From positions 62,001 to 126,000 of the forward strand of contig NZ_JABRXF010000003.1 of assembly GCF_013266695.1 (NCBI RefSeq): a DNA stretch of 64,000 bases, given 5' to 3'. The notes beneath the pieces are model-generated. The model had not been told where the DNA came from. It made no database searches and worked only from the letters and a program-made list of their open reading frames with translations. Source of the stretch: Hongsoonwoonella zoysiae (lineage in GTDB: Bacteria; Pseudomonadota; Alphaproteobacteria; Rhizobiales; Stappiaceae). Both the position numbers and the translations under genes were made by a program. Shown piece by piece: positions 1 to 8,057 of the stretch (position 1 is its first letter; each line of letters begins with the position of its first letter).

Positions 1-1387
1 CGCATTCCGCCACCGCCGGGTGGGTCAAAAGCGCGCTTTCCACCTCGGGACCCGCGATGTTGTAGCCCGACGAGATGATCATGTCGTCGGAGCGCGCCTG
101 ATACCAGAAGTAGCCGTCCTCGTCGCGGATGTATGTGTCGCCGGTGATGTTCCAGCCACTTTCGACGTATTTCTTCTGCCGCTCGTCCGCCAGATAGCGG
201 CAGCCCGTCGGCCCGCGCACGGCAAGACGGCCCGGCGTGCCATCCGGCACTTCATTGCCGTTTTCGTCGATCACCTTCGCCTCGTATCCGGGCACCGGCC
301 TGCCGGTCGCGCCGGGGCGGATTTCCTCTTCCCGGGCGGCGATGAAGATATGCAGCAATTCGGTCGCGCCGATCCCGTCCATGATCGATATGCCCGTCGC
401 CTGCTTCCATTCCTCAAATGTCGGCTTGGGCAGCGGCTCCCCGGCGGAAACGCATTTCCTCAGCGACGCGATATCCACGCCGTCGAGCTTTTGCAGCATC
501 GCGCGGTAGGCTGTCGGCGCCGTGAAAACCACCGAGGGCTTGAAGAAGGGGATCGCCTCGATAAGGTCGTCCGGTCCGGCCCGTTCGAGCAACACTGCCG
601 TCGCTCCCGCGCGGAAGGGGAAGAGCACCAGCCCGCCGAGGCCGAAGGTGAAGGCGAGCGGCGGCGAGCCGATGAAGACGTCGCTTGGCTGGGGTTTCAG
701 CACTTCCCTGGAATAGCAATCGCAGATCGCCATCATGTCGCGGTGGAAATGCATGGTCGCCTTCGGTTCTCCGGTCGTGCCGGACGTGAAACCGAGCAGG
801 CAGACATCATCCGCCGCCGTGTCGCAGGCTTCGAATTCCGCAGGCTTTTCGGCCATCTGCGCTTCAAGCGAATCCGGCTCGCCGCTTGCCGAATAGATCA
901 CCGTCTTGAGGCAGTCGGACTGGGCAAGCGTCTTTTCCATGTCGTCGGCAAGGCGGTGGTCGCACACGGCCAGTTCGATCTCGGCCTTTCGCGCGATCAC
1001 CGTCAGTTCCTTGGCGCGCAGGAGCGGCATGGTCGCGACCACGATGCCGCCCGCCTTCAGCACCGCGAAATAGACGGCCACCATCATCGGCGAATTGGGA
1101 AAACGAAGCAGCACCCGGTTGCCGGGCTTCAGCCCATAGTCGCCGGTCAGAACATGGGCGATGCGGTTGATCGTGTGCGCAAGCTCCGTATAGGTCCAGC
1201 GCACGTCCCTGGAGATCACCGCATATTTGCCACCGCGCCCCTGTTTGATGTTTCGGTCGACAAGTTCGACGGCGCAGTTCAGCCGCTCGGGATAACCCAG
1301 CCGGTCGAGGTTGATGAACTCCGGCCATTGCTCCTTCGGCGGCAGGTTGTCGGCTGCGAATGTATCCACATGCGCTGTTTTCGCCAT
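1..1387 (-). CDS. 2-aminobenzoate/benzoate-type CoA ligase (3' end outside the window)
   Basis: AMP-forming aryl-CoA synthetase of the ANL superfamily; expected to activate anthranilate (or a related benzoate) to its CoA thioester with ATP. About 462 residues are visible and the reading frame is still open at the left edge, so roughly the last 80 residues, including the C-terminal catalytic lysine region, are missing. The phosphate-binding motif TSGTTGEPKA lies near residues 201-210 and the acyl-adenylate motif YFWYQARSDDMI near the visible end. The ATG at 1387 is preceded by GAGGGG with good spacing. It is the last visible gene of a leftward operon (SDR, MarR, crotonase, acyl-CoA dehydrogenase, ligase), 65 bases after the dehydrogenase. 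The divergent 2-aminobenzoyl-CoA monooxygenase/reductase-like gene favours anthranilate as substrate; benzoate or salicylate cannot be excluded. Confidence 0.82.
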   Translation of the reverse strand, partial: MAKTAHVDTFAADNLPPKEQWPEFINLDRLGYPERLNCAVELVDRNIKQGRGGKYAVISRDVRWTYTELAHTINRIAHVLTGDYGLKPGNRVLLRFPNSPMMVAVYFAVLKAGGIVVATMPLLRAKELTVIARKAEIELAVCDHRLADDMEKTLAQSDCLKTVIYSASGEPDSLEAQMAEKPAEFEACDTAADDVCLLGFTSGTTGEPKATMHFHRDMMAICDCYSREVLKPQPSDVFIGSPPLAFTFGLGGLVLFPFRAGATAVLLERAGPDDLIEAIPFFKPSVVFTAPTAYRAMLQKLDGVDIASLRKCVSAGEPLPKPTFEEWKQATGISIMDGIGATELLHIFIAAREEEIRPGATGRPVPGYEAKVIDENGNEVPDGTPGRLAVRGPTGCRYLADERQKKYVESGWNITGDTYIRDEDGYFWYQARSDDMIISSGYNIAGPEVESALLTHPAVAEC

Positions 1388-1452
1388 CGTTGATCCCCTC
1401 GATCGTTCTCCATGCGGGCATCCGGGTTCGGGAGGACGGATTGCCCGGCTAC

Positions 1453-2652
1453 TCATTTCGCGGCGGCTTTTTTCGCTTTTCTCGCCGCATGGTCGGCGAC
1501 CGCCTGTCGCGCGATCACCACTTTCTGGATTTCCGATGCGCCCTCGTAGATCCGAAGCGCCCTGATCTCGCGGTAGAGCGCTTCGGGTTTGGAGCCGATG
1601 GTCACCCCCTTGCCGCCGTGAAGCTGCACCGCGCTGTCGATCACCTCTTGCGCGTTCTCGGTCGCGACCAGCTTGGCGAGCGCTGCCTCGCGCGTGACCC
1701 GCTCCGCTCCCTGGTCCTTCGTCCAGGCCGCGCGGTAGACGAGCAGGGACGCCGCATCCACCTTCGCCACCATGTCAGCGAGTGTTCCTTGCGTCATCTG
1801 CAGATCGGAAAGCGGCGCGCCGAAAAGCTTGCGCGTCATCGTGTGGCAGATCGTCTCGTCAAGGGCAGCGCGCGCAAAGCCGAGCGCTGCCGCCCCCACC
1901 GTCGAGCGGAAGATGTCGAGCGTGGCCATCGCCACCTTGAAGCCCTCGCCCGGATTGCCGAGCCGATGGGAAACCGGCACGCGAACGTTCTTGAAGGAAA
2001 GCGTCGCCAGCGGATGCGGAGCTATCGTTTCGATCCGCTCCTTCACGGTCAGGCCCGGCGTATCGGCATCGACGATGAAAGCGGTGAGCCCGCGCGCGCC
2101 CGGCGCCTCCCCCGTTCGCGCGAAGACGACGTAGTGATCGGCAATGCCGCCATTCGAGATCCAGGTCTTCTCGCCGTTGATGACGACATGGCCGGGCCCA
2201 TCCGGCTCCGCTGTCGTCGCAAGGGCTGCGACATCCGATCCCGCTTCCGGTTCCGACAGCGCGAAGGCGGCGATCTTCTCGCCCCGCCCCACCGGCGGCA
2301 GGTAATGCGCCTTCACCTCGTCCGAGCCGTAGAGCGAGATCGATCCCGTGCCGAGGCCCTGCATGGCGAAGGCGAAATCGGCAAGCCCGTCGAAGCGGGC
2401 AAGCGTCTCGCGCACGATACAGAGCGAACGCACGTCGAGCGTTTCGCTCTCTCCGCCATAAGCTGCGGGAATCGCATGTTTCAGGATCCCCGTCTGCCCC
2501 ATCGCCTCCACGAGCCTTCGGCAACTCCCGTCGATATCGTGGTGGCTGACAAGCCCGCCGACGTTCTCGCGCGCCCATAGTTCGACCGCCGCCGCCAGCA
2601 CCCGGTGGCGCTCCTCGAAAAACGGCCAGTCGAGGAAGCTCTTGTCGATCAT
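1453..2652 (-). CDS. Acyl-CoA dehydrogenase
   Basis: FAD-dependent acyl-CoA dehydrogenase, 399 residues, the usual family length. The FAD/substrate-binding segment [11 protein letters not shown] lies near residue 130, a WISNGG motif near residue 165, and the C-terminal YEGASEIQ carries the expected catalytic glutamate. The C-terminal tail is rich in Ala and Lys. The ATG at 2652 is preceded by GGGGAACTGAG and almost abuts the stop of the upstream crotonase gene, showing translational coupling. Within this operon it probably oxidises an alicyclic CoA thioester formed when 2-aminobenzoyl-CoA is hydroxylated and reduced. This placement is inferred from context; the substrate cannot be read from the sequence. 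Confidence 0.85.
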   Translation of the reverse strand: MIDKSFLDWPFFEERHRVLAAAVELWARENVGGLVSHHDIDGSCRRLVEAMGQTGILKHAIPAAYGGESETLDVRSLCIVRETLARFDGLADFAFAMQGLGTGSISLYGSDEVKAHYLPPVGRGEKIAAFALSEPEAGSDVAALATTAEPDGPGHVVINGEKTWISNGGIADHYVVFARTGEAPGARGLTAFIVDADTPGLTVKERIETIAPHPLATLSFKNVRVPVSHRLGNPGEGFKVAMATLDIFRSTVGAAALGFARAALDETICHTMTRKLFGAPLSDLQMTQGTLADMVAKVDAASLLVYRAAWTKDQGAERVTREAALAKLVATENAQEVIDSAVQLHGGKGVTIGSKPEALYREIRALRIYEGASEIQKVVIARQAVADHAARKAKKAAAK

Positions 2653-2653
2653 C

Positions 2654-3514
2654 TCAGTTCCCCTCGAAGACCGGCGTCTGCTTGTTGGCGAAGGCCTCGA
2701 AGGCGCGGCGGTAATCCTCCGTCTTCATGCAGACGGCCTGCGCCAGCGCTTCGGCCTCGATGGCCTGGTCGACCGACATGTCCCATTCCATATGCATCAT
2801 GCGCTTGGTCATGGCGTTGCCGAAGGTGGGTCCCGCCGAAAGCTCCTCGGCCAGCTTTGTCGCTTCCGCCAGCACGGCGTCCGGCTCGGCAAGCCGGTTG
2901 AAGAAGCCCCAGCGTTCCGCCTCCTCGCCCTTCATCACTCGGCCCGTATAAAGCAGCTCCGACGCGCGCCCCTGGCCGATGATCCGGGGCAGGATCGCGC
3001 AGGCGCCCATGTCGCATCCGGCAAGGCCCACCTTGTTGAAGAGGAAGGCCACCTTGGCGTTCGCCGTGCCGATGCGCATGTCGGACGCCATGGCTATGAT
3101 CGCGCCCGCGCCCACGCACACGCCCTCGACGGCGGCAATGATCGGTTGCGGGCAGGCGCGCATCGCCTTGACCAGGTCGCCGGTCATCCTGGTGAACTGC
3201 AGCAGGCCCGGCATGTCGCGCGAAAGCAGCGGCTCTATGATCTCAAAAACATCGCCGCCGGAGCAGAAATTGCCGCCCGATCCGGTAATCACGATGGTCT
3301 TCACCTCCTCGTCGAACTGCAGCGCGCGGAAGAGGTCGCGCAATTCGGCGTAGGAGGAGAACGTCAGCGGGTTCTTGCGTTCCGGCCGGTTCAGCGTCAC
3401 GGTCGCCGTCTTGCCCTTCACCTCCAGCAGGAAATGGCGCGGCGTGTAGTTTTTGACCGGCAGCGTGATGTCGTAGCTTTCCTGGGCGCCTGAAGGGCCT
3501 GCCGTCTCGCTCAT
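2654..3514 (-). CDS. Crotonase-fold enzyme (enoyl-CoA hydratase/isomerase family)
   Basis: Member of the crotonase superfamily, 286 residues. The oxyanion-hole segment NFCSGGD and the region [11 protein letters not shown] are present. Both glutamates that act as acid and base in classical enoyl-CoA hydratase are absent: the GGGCEL position reads GAGAII and the QPEI position reads FNKV. An aspartate in LAGCDMGA sits where dienoyl-CoA isomerase and 4-chlorobenzoyl-CoA dehalogenase carry a catalytic aspartate. It is therefore unlikely to be an ordinary hydratase and may act as an isomerase or hydrolase on a ring-derived CoA ester. Its ATG overlaps the MarR stop by four bases (ATGA). The fold is clear; the reaction is open. 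Confidence 0.8.
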   Translation of the reverse strand: MSETAGPSGAQESYDITLPVKNYTPRHFLLEVKGKTATVTLNRPERKNPLTFSSYAELRDLFRALQFDEEVKTIVITGSGGNFCSGGDVFEIIEPLLSRDMPGLLQFTRMTGDLVKAMRACPQPIIAAVEGVCVGAGAIIAMASDMRIGTANAKVAFLFNKVGLAGCDMGACAILPRIIGQGRASELLYTGRVMKGEEAERWGFFNRLAEPDAVLAEATKLAEELSAGPTFGNAMTKRMMHMEWDMSVDQAIEAEALAQAVCMKTEDYRRAFEAFANKQTPVFEGN

Positions 3515-4044
3515 TCCTTGTTTCCTTGCTCTTCGCCTTGTTCCATCGCCCGGCGCACGGATGCCTTCGTGCGCCCGAGCAGGCGCATGAGTTCGCCCAT
3601 GTCGCCGTCATTCAGTTGATCGAAGAAGTCGCCGATCCAGTCGCCATGCGCATCCGCCATTGTGGCGAAGCTTTCGTGCCCCTTCGCCGTCAGCTTGACG
3701 AGGGACGAACGCCGGTCGGCGGGTGCTGCGTGGCGTTCCAGAAGCCCGTCCTGGACCAGCCGGTCGACAAGCCCGGTGACGTTTCCGGCGGAAACCATCA
3801 TCCGCCGCGAAAGCTCGCCGAGCGTCATGCCGTCGGGTGCCTTTTCAAGCTGCGCCATCAGGTCGAAGCGCGGCAGCGTGACGTTGAAGCGCTCGCGCAG
3901 GCGTGAGCGGATTTCGGCTTCAATCAGGTTCGTGCAGGTCAAGAGCCTCAGCCACAGCCTCAGTTCGTCCTTGTGGTCGCCATGGCCGTGGGTGCGCGTT
4001 TCCGCGTCGATTGCGATTGCTTCGGCCACATCCCGTTCGCTCAT
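3511..4044 (-). CDS. MarR-family transcriptional regulator
   Basis: Winged-helix regulator of about 177 residues. The segment from [15 protein letters not shown] through [19 protein letters not shown] to [10 protein letters not shown] is the typical MarR DNA-binding core (recognition helix plus wing). I prefer the ATG at 4044, behind GAGGTGAGA, over a GTG six bases upstream that lacks a spaced ribosome-binding site. It sits inside the CoA-dependent aromatic operon between the SDR and the crotonase. MarR proteins next to aryl-CoA pathways commonly repress them and release DNA on binding the CoA thioester. The likely operators are the palindrome at 4860-4877 and the related site at 14953-14970. 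The effector is inferred. Confidence 0.88.
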   Translation of the reverse strand: MSERDVAEAIAIDAETRTHGHGDHKDELRLWLRLLTCTNLIEAEIRSRLRERFNVTLPRFDLMAQLEKAPDGMTLGELSRRMMVSAGNVTGLVDRLVQDGLLERHAAPADRRSSLVKLTAKGHESFATMADAHGDWIGDFFDQLNDGDMGELMRLLGRTKASVRRAMEQGEEQGNKE

Positions 4045-4060
4045 TCTCACCTCGCCCCGC

Positions 4061-4831
4061 TCACATCACTTCGCCGCCGGCAATCGCGATCGATTGGCCG
4101 GTGACGCTTCGCGCGCTTTCACCTGCCAGCCACGCGACCGTGTCGGCGATTTCGTCCGGTTCGATCAGCCGTTTTTGCGGGTTGTCGCGCACCATTTCCG
4201 AAATCACCTCCGCCTCGTCGCGGCCCGTCTTTTCCACGATGCGCTGAACGCTTGCCCTGAGCAGGTCGGTATCGGCGAAACCGGGGCAGATAGCGTTCAC
4301 CGTCACCCCCTTGTCGGCGGTCTCGAGCGCGAGCGCGCGCGTCAGCCCGACGACCGCATGCTTCGCCGCCACATAGGCCGACACGTAGCGGTATCCTTTC
4401 AGCCCCGCCGTGGAGGCGATGTTGACGATCCGCCCGTAGCCTTCGGCGATCATGCCGGGCAGTACCGCCTGGGATGCCGTCACCACGCTTTCCAGGTTTA
4501 CGCTGAGCATCCGTTGGAAAAGCTCCGGCGGCGCCTTCAGGAAAGGCGCGCTTTCTGCCGCGCCCGCGTTGTTGATGAGGATCGCGATCCCCCCATGCAC
4601 ATCTTCGGCCTCGGAAATGGCGGCGCGAAACGCATCGCGGTCGGTCACGTCGGCGGAGACGAAGCCATGTGCGCCGATCTCGTGCGAGACCTGCGCCAGC
4701 CGTGTCGTGCTGCGGCCGAGGATCGTCACAATCGCGCCTTCCGCGACCAGCCGTTTGGCGATTGAAACGCCGATCCCGCGCGATCCGCCGGTAACCAGCG
4801 CATGATGTCCGTGAAGGGGTAGAGCGGCCAC
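4061..4831 (-). CDS. Short-chain dehydrogenase/reductase (3-hydroxyacyl-CoA dehydrogenase-like)
   Basis: Classical SDR of about 256 residues: TGGSRGIG dinucleotide-binding motif near the N-terminus, NNAG, a catalytic serine in NIASTAG, and YVAAK giving the Tyr-x3-Lys pair. Expected to use NAD(P) to interconvert a hydroxyl and a keto group on a CoA-bound intermediate. The frame also opens at a GTG at 4855, but that codon lies directly beside the regulatory palindrome with no ribosome-binding site. The GTG at 4831 follows GGTGGGAA and fits SDR N-termini better. First gene of the leftward catabolic operon; MarR starts 16 bases after its stop. Reminiscent of the SDRs in aerobic 2-aminobenzoyl-CoA clusters, but substrate not determined. 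Confidence 0.83.
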   Translation of the reverse strand: MAALPLHGHHALVTGGSRGIGVSIAKRLVAEGAIVTILGRSTTRLAQVSHEIGAHGFVSADVTDRDAFRAAISEAEDVHGGIAILINNAGAAESAPFLKAPPELFQRMLSVNLESVVTASQAVLPGMIAEGYGRIVNIASTAGLKGYRYVSAYVAAKHAVVGLTRALALETADKGVTVNAICPGFADTDLLRASVQRIVEKTGRDEAEVISEMVRDNPQKRLIEPDEIADTVAWLAGESARSVTGQSIAIAGGEVM

Positions 4832-4859
4832 GTGTTTTTCCCACCGTTGCGTCACGAAT

Positions 4860-4877
4860 TATTTTAAGCTTAAAATA
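4860..4877. promoter_or_regulatory. 18-bp perfect palindrome, probable MarR operator
   Basis: TATTTTAAGCTTAAAATA is a perfect 18-bp dyad in the 97-120 base divergent region between the SDR-led operon and the fused monooxygenase/reductase gene. Its AT-rich composition stands out from the GC-rich surroundings. A copy with 16 of 18 identical bases lies upstream of the Liv-type importer at 14953-14970. Size, symmetry and location match MarR-family operators; the MarR gene at 3511-4044 is the obvious candidate protein. Assignment of the protein to the site is inference. Confidence 0.72.
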
Positions 4878-4952
4878 TCTCGCAGAAGGACGCAAGCATA
4901 CCGGGACCGGCGGAACGGACCGCCGGACCGGAACAGGCAGGAGGTAAGGCCG

Positions 4953-7292
4953 ATGCGGATCGAAGTGATCGGGGGCGGACCGGCGGGGCTCTATTTCGCC
5001 ATTCTCATGAAGAAACAGCGGCCGAACGCCCAAATCCGGGTGATCGAGCGCAACCGTCCGGATGACACCTTCGGCTTCGGCGTGGTCTTTTCCGACCAGA
5101 CGCTCGATACGTTCGAGGCGTATGATCTTCCGAGCTACCGGGCGATCACGGAAAACTTCGCCTACTGGGACGATATAGAAATCCACTTCAAGGGCTCGCT
5201 GCATCGAATCGGCGGCAACGGCTTTTGCGGCTGCTCGCGGCGCACGCTTCTGCTTCTCCTGCAGGACCGCGCCCGGGAGCTCGGCATCGAGATGGACTTT
5301 GAAACCGAGATAAAAAGCCTCGACGAACTGGCGGGCGCCGATCTCGTCGTCGCCGCAGACGGCATCAATTCCTTCGTGCGCGAGCAGAATCGCGACCATT
5401 TCCAGCCGCAGGTCGACCTTCGCCCGAACAAGTTCACCTGGATGGGTTCCACCAAGCCGCTCGACGCCTTCACGTTCTACTTCAAGGAAACCGAGCACGG
5501 CATTTTCATCGCCCACACCTACCAGTACGAGCCTGGCCTCTCGACCTGGGTGCTGGAGACCGATCCCGAAACCTTCGACAAGGCGGGGCTGGGCGACATG
5601 TCGGAGGAAGAATCGGCCCGTTTCCTCGAAGGGGTTTTCGCCGAGGAACTCGACGGTCATCCGCTGATGATCAACCGCTCTCTCTGGCGCCAGTTCCCGA
5701 TGATCCGCAACAAGCGCTGGACAATGGACAACGTCGTTTTGCTTGGCGACGCGAAGTCGACGGCGCATTTCTCCATCGGCTCGGGCACGAAGCTTGCGAT
5801 GGAGGACGCCATCGCCCTTTACGAAAGCTTCCGCCGCAAGGACACGGTCGACGCCGCTCTTGCCGATTTCGAGGCGACGCGGCGCGAGGACGTGGAAAAA
5901 ACCCAGCACGCGGCGGATGTTTCGCTCGTCTGGTTCGAGCATGTAAAGCGCTACTGGCCGATGGATCCGGTCACCTTCTCCTTCGGCGTGATGACGCGCT
6001 CCAAGGCGATCACCTATGACAACCTTCAGCTTCGCGCGCCTGAGTTCGTGAAAGAGGCAAGCCAGGTCTTCGCGAAGTCCGTGCGTGCCCAGGGCTTTGA
6101 CGTTGATGTCGAAAACCCCGCACCACCCGCCTTCCAGCCGTTCAAAATGCGCGGAATGACGCTTGAAAACCGCTTCGTCGTCTCACCCATGTGTATGTAT
6201 TCCGCAAGGGAAGGCCTGCCGACCGACTTTCACTTCGTGCATTACGGCGCGCGCGCCGTCGGCGGTGCCGGCATTGTCTTCACGGAAATGACCTGCGTTG
6301 CGCCGGATGCCCGCATCACCCACGGCTGCACCGGCCTTTGGAACGACGAGCAACAGGCCGCCTGGACGCGGATCGTCGATTTCGTTCATGAAAATTCAAA
6401 AGCGAAGATCTGCCTCCAGCTCGGCCACGCGGGCCGCAAAGGCGCCTCGAAGCTCATGTGGGAAGGCATGGACCAGCCTTTGCCGCAGGACGAAGCCTGG
6501 CCGATCATCTCCGCCTCGGCGCTCCCCTATTATCCCGAAAGCCAGGTCCCGCGCGAGATGACGCGCGAGGATATGGACCGGGTGAAGGGCGAATTCGTCG
6601 CCGCCGCCAAACGCGGCATCGCCTGCGGTTTCGACATGCTGGAGCTGCACTCGGCCCACGGCTATCTGCTGGCAAGCTTCCTCTCGCCCGTCACCAACCA
6701 GCGCACGGATGAATACGGCGGGCCGATCGAAAACCGCCTTCGCTATCCGCTTGAAGTCTTCAAGGCGCTGCGCGAAGTCTGGCCGGATGACAAGCCGATG
6801 TCGGTCCGCATTTCCGCGACCGACTGGATCGAGGGCGGAATAACCGGCGATGACGCCGTGAAGATAGCGCAAGCCTTCGCCGACGCAGGCGCCGATCTCG
6901 TCGATTGTTCCACCGGCCAGACGGCGCCGGAAAGCGCTCCCGTTTACGGGCGCATGTTCCAGACGCCTTATGCCGACCAGATCCGCAACGAGGGCGGGCT
7001 CGCCACCATGGCGGTCGGCGCGATCACGTCTGCCGATCAGGCGAACACGATCCTGGCCGCCGGCCGTGCGGACCTTATCGCCCTTGGTCGCCCGCATCTG
7101 GCGGACCCCTCCTTCACGCTGCGTGCGGCGGGTGAATATGGCGTCGGCGATATCTTCGCCCCGGTTCAATACGAACCCGGCAAGGCGCAGCTTTTGAGGA
7201 ACGCCGAGCGCAACCGGGAGGAACTAATCGAACTGAAGCTGAAGGCCAAGCCCAAGACCCACAATCCGGCCATGCGCGAAGCCGCGGAGTGA
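4953..7292 (+). CDS. Fused FAD monooxygenase/old yellow enzyme: 2-aminobenzoyl-CoA monooxygenase/reductase type
   Basis: A 779-residue two-domain flavoenzyme. Residues 1 to about 390 form a p-hydroxybenzoate-hydroxylase-like FAD monooxygenase (GGGPAGLYFA at the N-terminus, the second FAD motif VVLLGDAKSTAHFS near residue 265). Residues from about 395 form an old-yellow-enzyme FMN reductase (FVVSPMCMYSA, LHSAHGYLLASFLSP, ALGRPHLADP). This architecture is that of the 2-aminobenzoyl-CoA monooxygenase/reductase studied in Azoarcus evansii, which hydroxylates and then reduces the ring of 2-aminobenzoyl-CoA. Databases often label homologues bifunctional salicylyl-CoA 5-hydroxylase/oxidoreductase, and salicylyl-CoA remains an alternative. 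The start has a strong AGGAGG-type ribosome-binding site. It is transcribed divergently from the catabolic operon across the shared palindrome. Confidence 0.9.
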   Translation: MRIEVIGGGPAGLYFAILMKKQRPNAQIRVIERNRPDDTFGFGVVFSDQTLDTFEAYDLPSYRAITENFAYWDDIEIHFKGSLHRIGGNGFCGCSRRTLLLLLQDRARELGIEMDFETEIKSLDELAGADLVVAADGINSFVREQNRDHFQPQVDLRPNKFTWMGSTKPLDAFTFYFKETEHGIFIAHTYQYEPGLSTWVLETDPETFDKAGLGDMSEEESARFLEGVFAEELDGHPLMINRSLWRQFPMIRNKRWTMDNVVLLGDAKSTAHFSIGSGTKLAMEDAIALYESFRRKDTVDAALADFEATRREDVEKTQHAADVSLVWFEHVKRYWPMDPVTFSFGVMTRSKAITYDNLQLRAPEFVKEASQVFAKSVRAQGFDVDVENPAPPAFQPFKMRGMTLENRFVVSPMCMYSAREGLPTDFHFVHYGARAVGGAGIVFTEMTCVAPDARITHGCTGLWNDEQQAAWTRIVDFVHENSKAKICLQLGHAGRKGASKLMWEGMDQPLPQDEAWPIISASALPYYPESQVPREMTREDMDRVKGEFVAAAKRGIACGFDMLELHSAHGYLLASFLSPVTNQRTDEYGGPIENRLRYPLEVFKALREVWPDDKPMSVRISATDWIEGGITGDDAVKIAQAFADAGADLVDCSTGQTAPESAPVYGRMFQTPYADQIRNEGGLATMAVGAITSADQANTILAAGRADLIALGRPHLADPSFTLRAAGEYGVGDIFAPVQYEPGKAQLLRNAERNREELIELKLKAKPKTHNPAMREAAE

Positions 7293-7321
7293 TCCGCCGC
7301 CAGACGCCGTAACCTGTCTAT

Positions 7322-7352
7322 CGTCATGCCCGGGCTTGACCCGGGCTCCCAC
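7322..7352. repeat. REP-like palindromic element, single unit
   Basis: The unit starts CGTCATGCCCGGGCTTGACC and contains GCCCGGG-CTTGA-CCCGGGC, a 7-bp stem with a 5-base loop at 7328-7346. The same unit recurs almost identically at 10117-10147. It follows the monooxygenase/reductase stop by about 30 bases and could also act as a transcription terminator. Confidence 0.75.
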
Positions 7353-7449
7353 AGGGAGGACGCCTCAAGCCCCCGCTCGCAAATCGGGTCGCGCCGGCCC
7401 ACCCGCACCGCTATTCGGCTGTCTCCATCGAAAAACGGAGGAGACCCCC

Positions 7450-7932
7450 ATGCCAAAAATCCGCTTTCAGGCCCTGCCGACCGAGATCGCCCGCCACTAT
7501 CGTAATGGCGGCAAGGACGCGAATGGACACGCCCCCGAGCGCCATATTTCCGACGGCGGCGGCAACCCCTGCCGGCACTGCCTTAAATTCATCCCGGAAG
7601 GTGCGCCGTTCCTCATTCTCTCGCATCGTCCCTTCGACGAGGCTCAGCCCTACGCCGAGGTCGGGCCGATCTTCCTTTGCGCGGAGGACTGCGAACGCCA
7701 TCCGGACGCGGAAGAAACGCCGGAGATGTTCCTTGGCTGGGAGCATCTGAACGTTCGCGGCTACGGTGCCGACAACCGCATCGTCTATGGCACCGGCAAG
7801 ATCGTGCCGACGGGAGACGTCTCCAAATACGCGGCGGAACTGCTGGCAAAGCCAGAGATCGCCTATGTCCACCTGCGCTCGGCATCCAACAACTGCTATC
7901 AAGCGCGGATAGAGCGGGATGAGGTGAACTGA
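7450..7932 (+). CDS. DUF1203 domain protein
   Basis: A 160-residue cytosolic protein with no signal peptide. It carries the DUF1203 pattern: a CRHC motif near residue 41, FLILSHRPF, a CAEDCERH cysteine/histidine stretch near residue 77, and a C-terminal YVHLRSASNNCYQARIER. The clustered Cys and His residues could bind a metal, but the family has no established function. The ATG at 7450 follows GGAGGA with ideal spacing; an upstream in-frame ATG at 7336 would add a low-complexity extension overlapping the repeat and is rejected. It stands alone between two REP-like elements, convergent with ilvD. Confidence 0.8.
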   Translation: MPKIRFQALPTEIARHYRNGGKDANGHAPERHISDGGGNPCRHCLKFIPEGAPFLILSHRPFDEAQPYAEVGPIFLCAEDCERHPDAEETPEMFLGWEHLNVRGYGADNRIVYGTGKIVPTGDVSKYAAELLAKPEIAYVHLRSASNNCYQARIERDEVN

Positions 7933-7950
7933 CCCGCCCTCGCCTTGCCT

Positions 7951-8040
7951 TGTCATCCCCGCGAAAGCGGGGATCTCCCTCAACGCACTCCGAGATTCCC
8001 GCCTACGCGGGGCTTGTCCCCGTGGAGACGGGGAATGACA
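7951..8040. repeat. REP-like composite palindromic element
   Basis: The element begins TGTCATCCCC and ends GGGGAATGACA, so its outer ends are inverted copies (TGTCAT/ATGACA). The left hairpin at 7955-7974 is ATCCCCGC-GAAA-GCGGGGAT, a perfect 8-bp stem with a GAAA loop. A second stem, TCCCCGT/ACGGGGA, lies near the right end, and a weaker CCCGC/GCGGG pair lies between. It occupies nearly the whole gap between the convergent DUF1203 and ilvD genes, so a terminator role is possible. Confidence 0.75.
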
Positions 8041-8057
8041 CGCGAAATGCCCTTCCC

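Noticed and set aside
20-1393. Long plus-strand open frame opposite the CoA ligase gene
   Set aside because: Arg/His-rich product with no family motifs; the minus strand encodes a well-conserved ligase. Long antisense frames are common in this GC-rich DNA.
4119-5942. A 607-codon minus-strand frame spanning the SDR and monooxygenase genes
   Set aside because: It crosses the divergent promoter and overlaps two recognisable proteins in other frames; its product has no domain.
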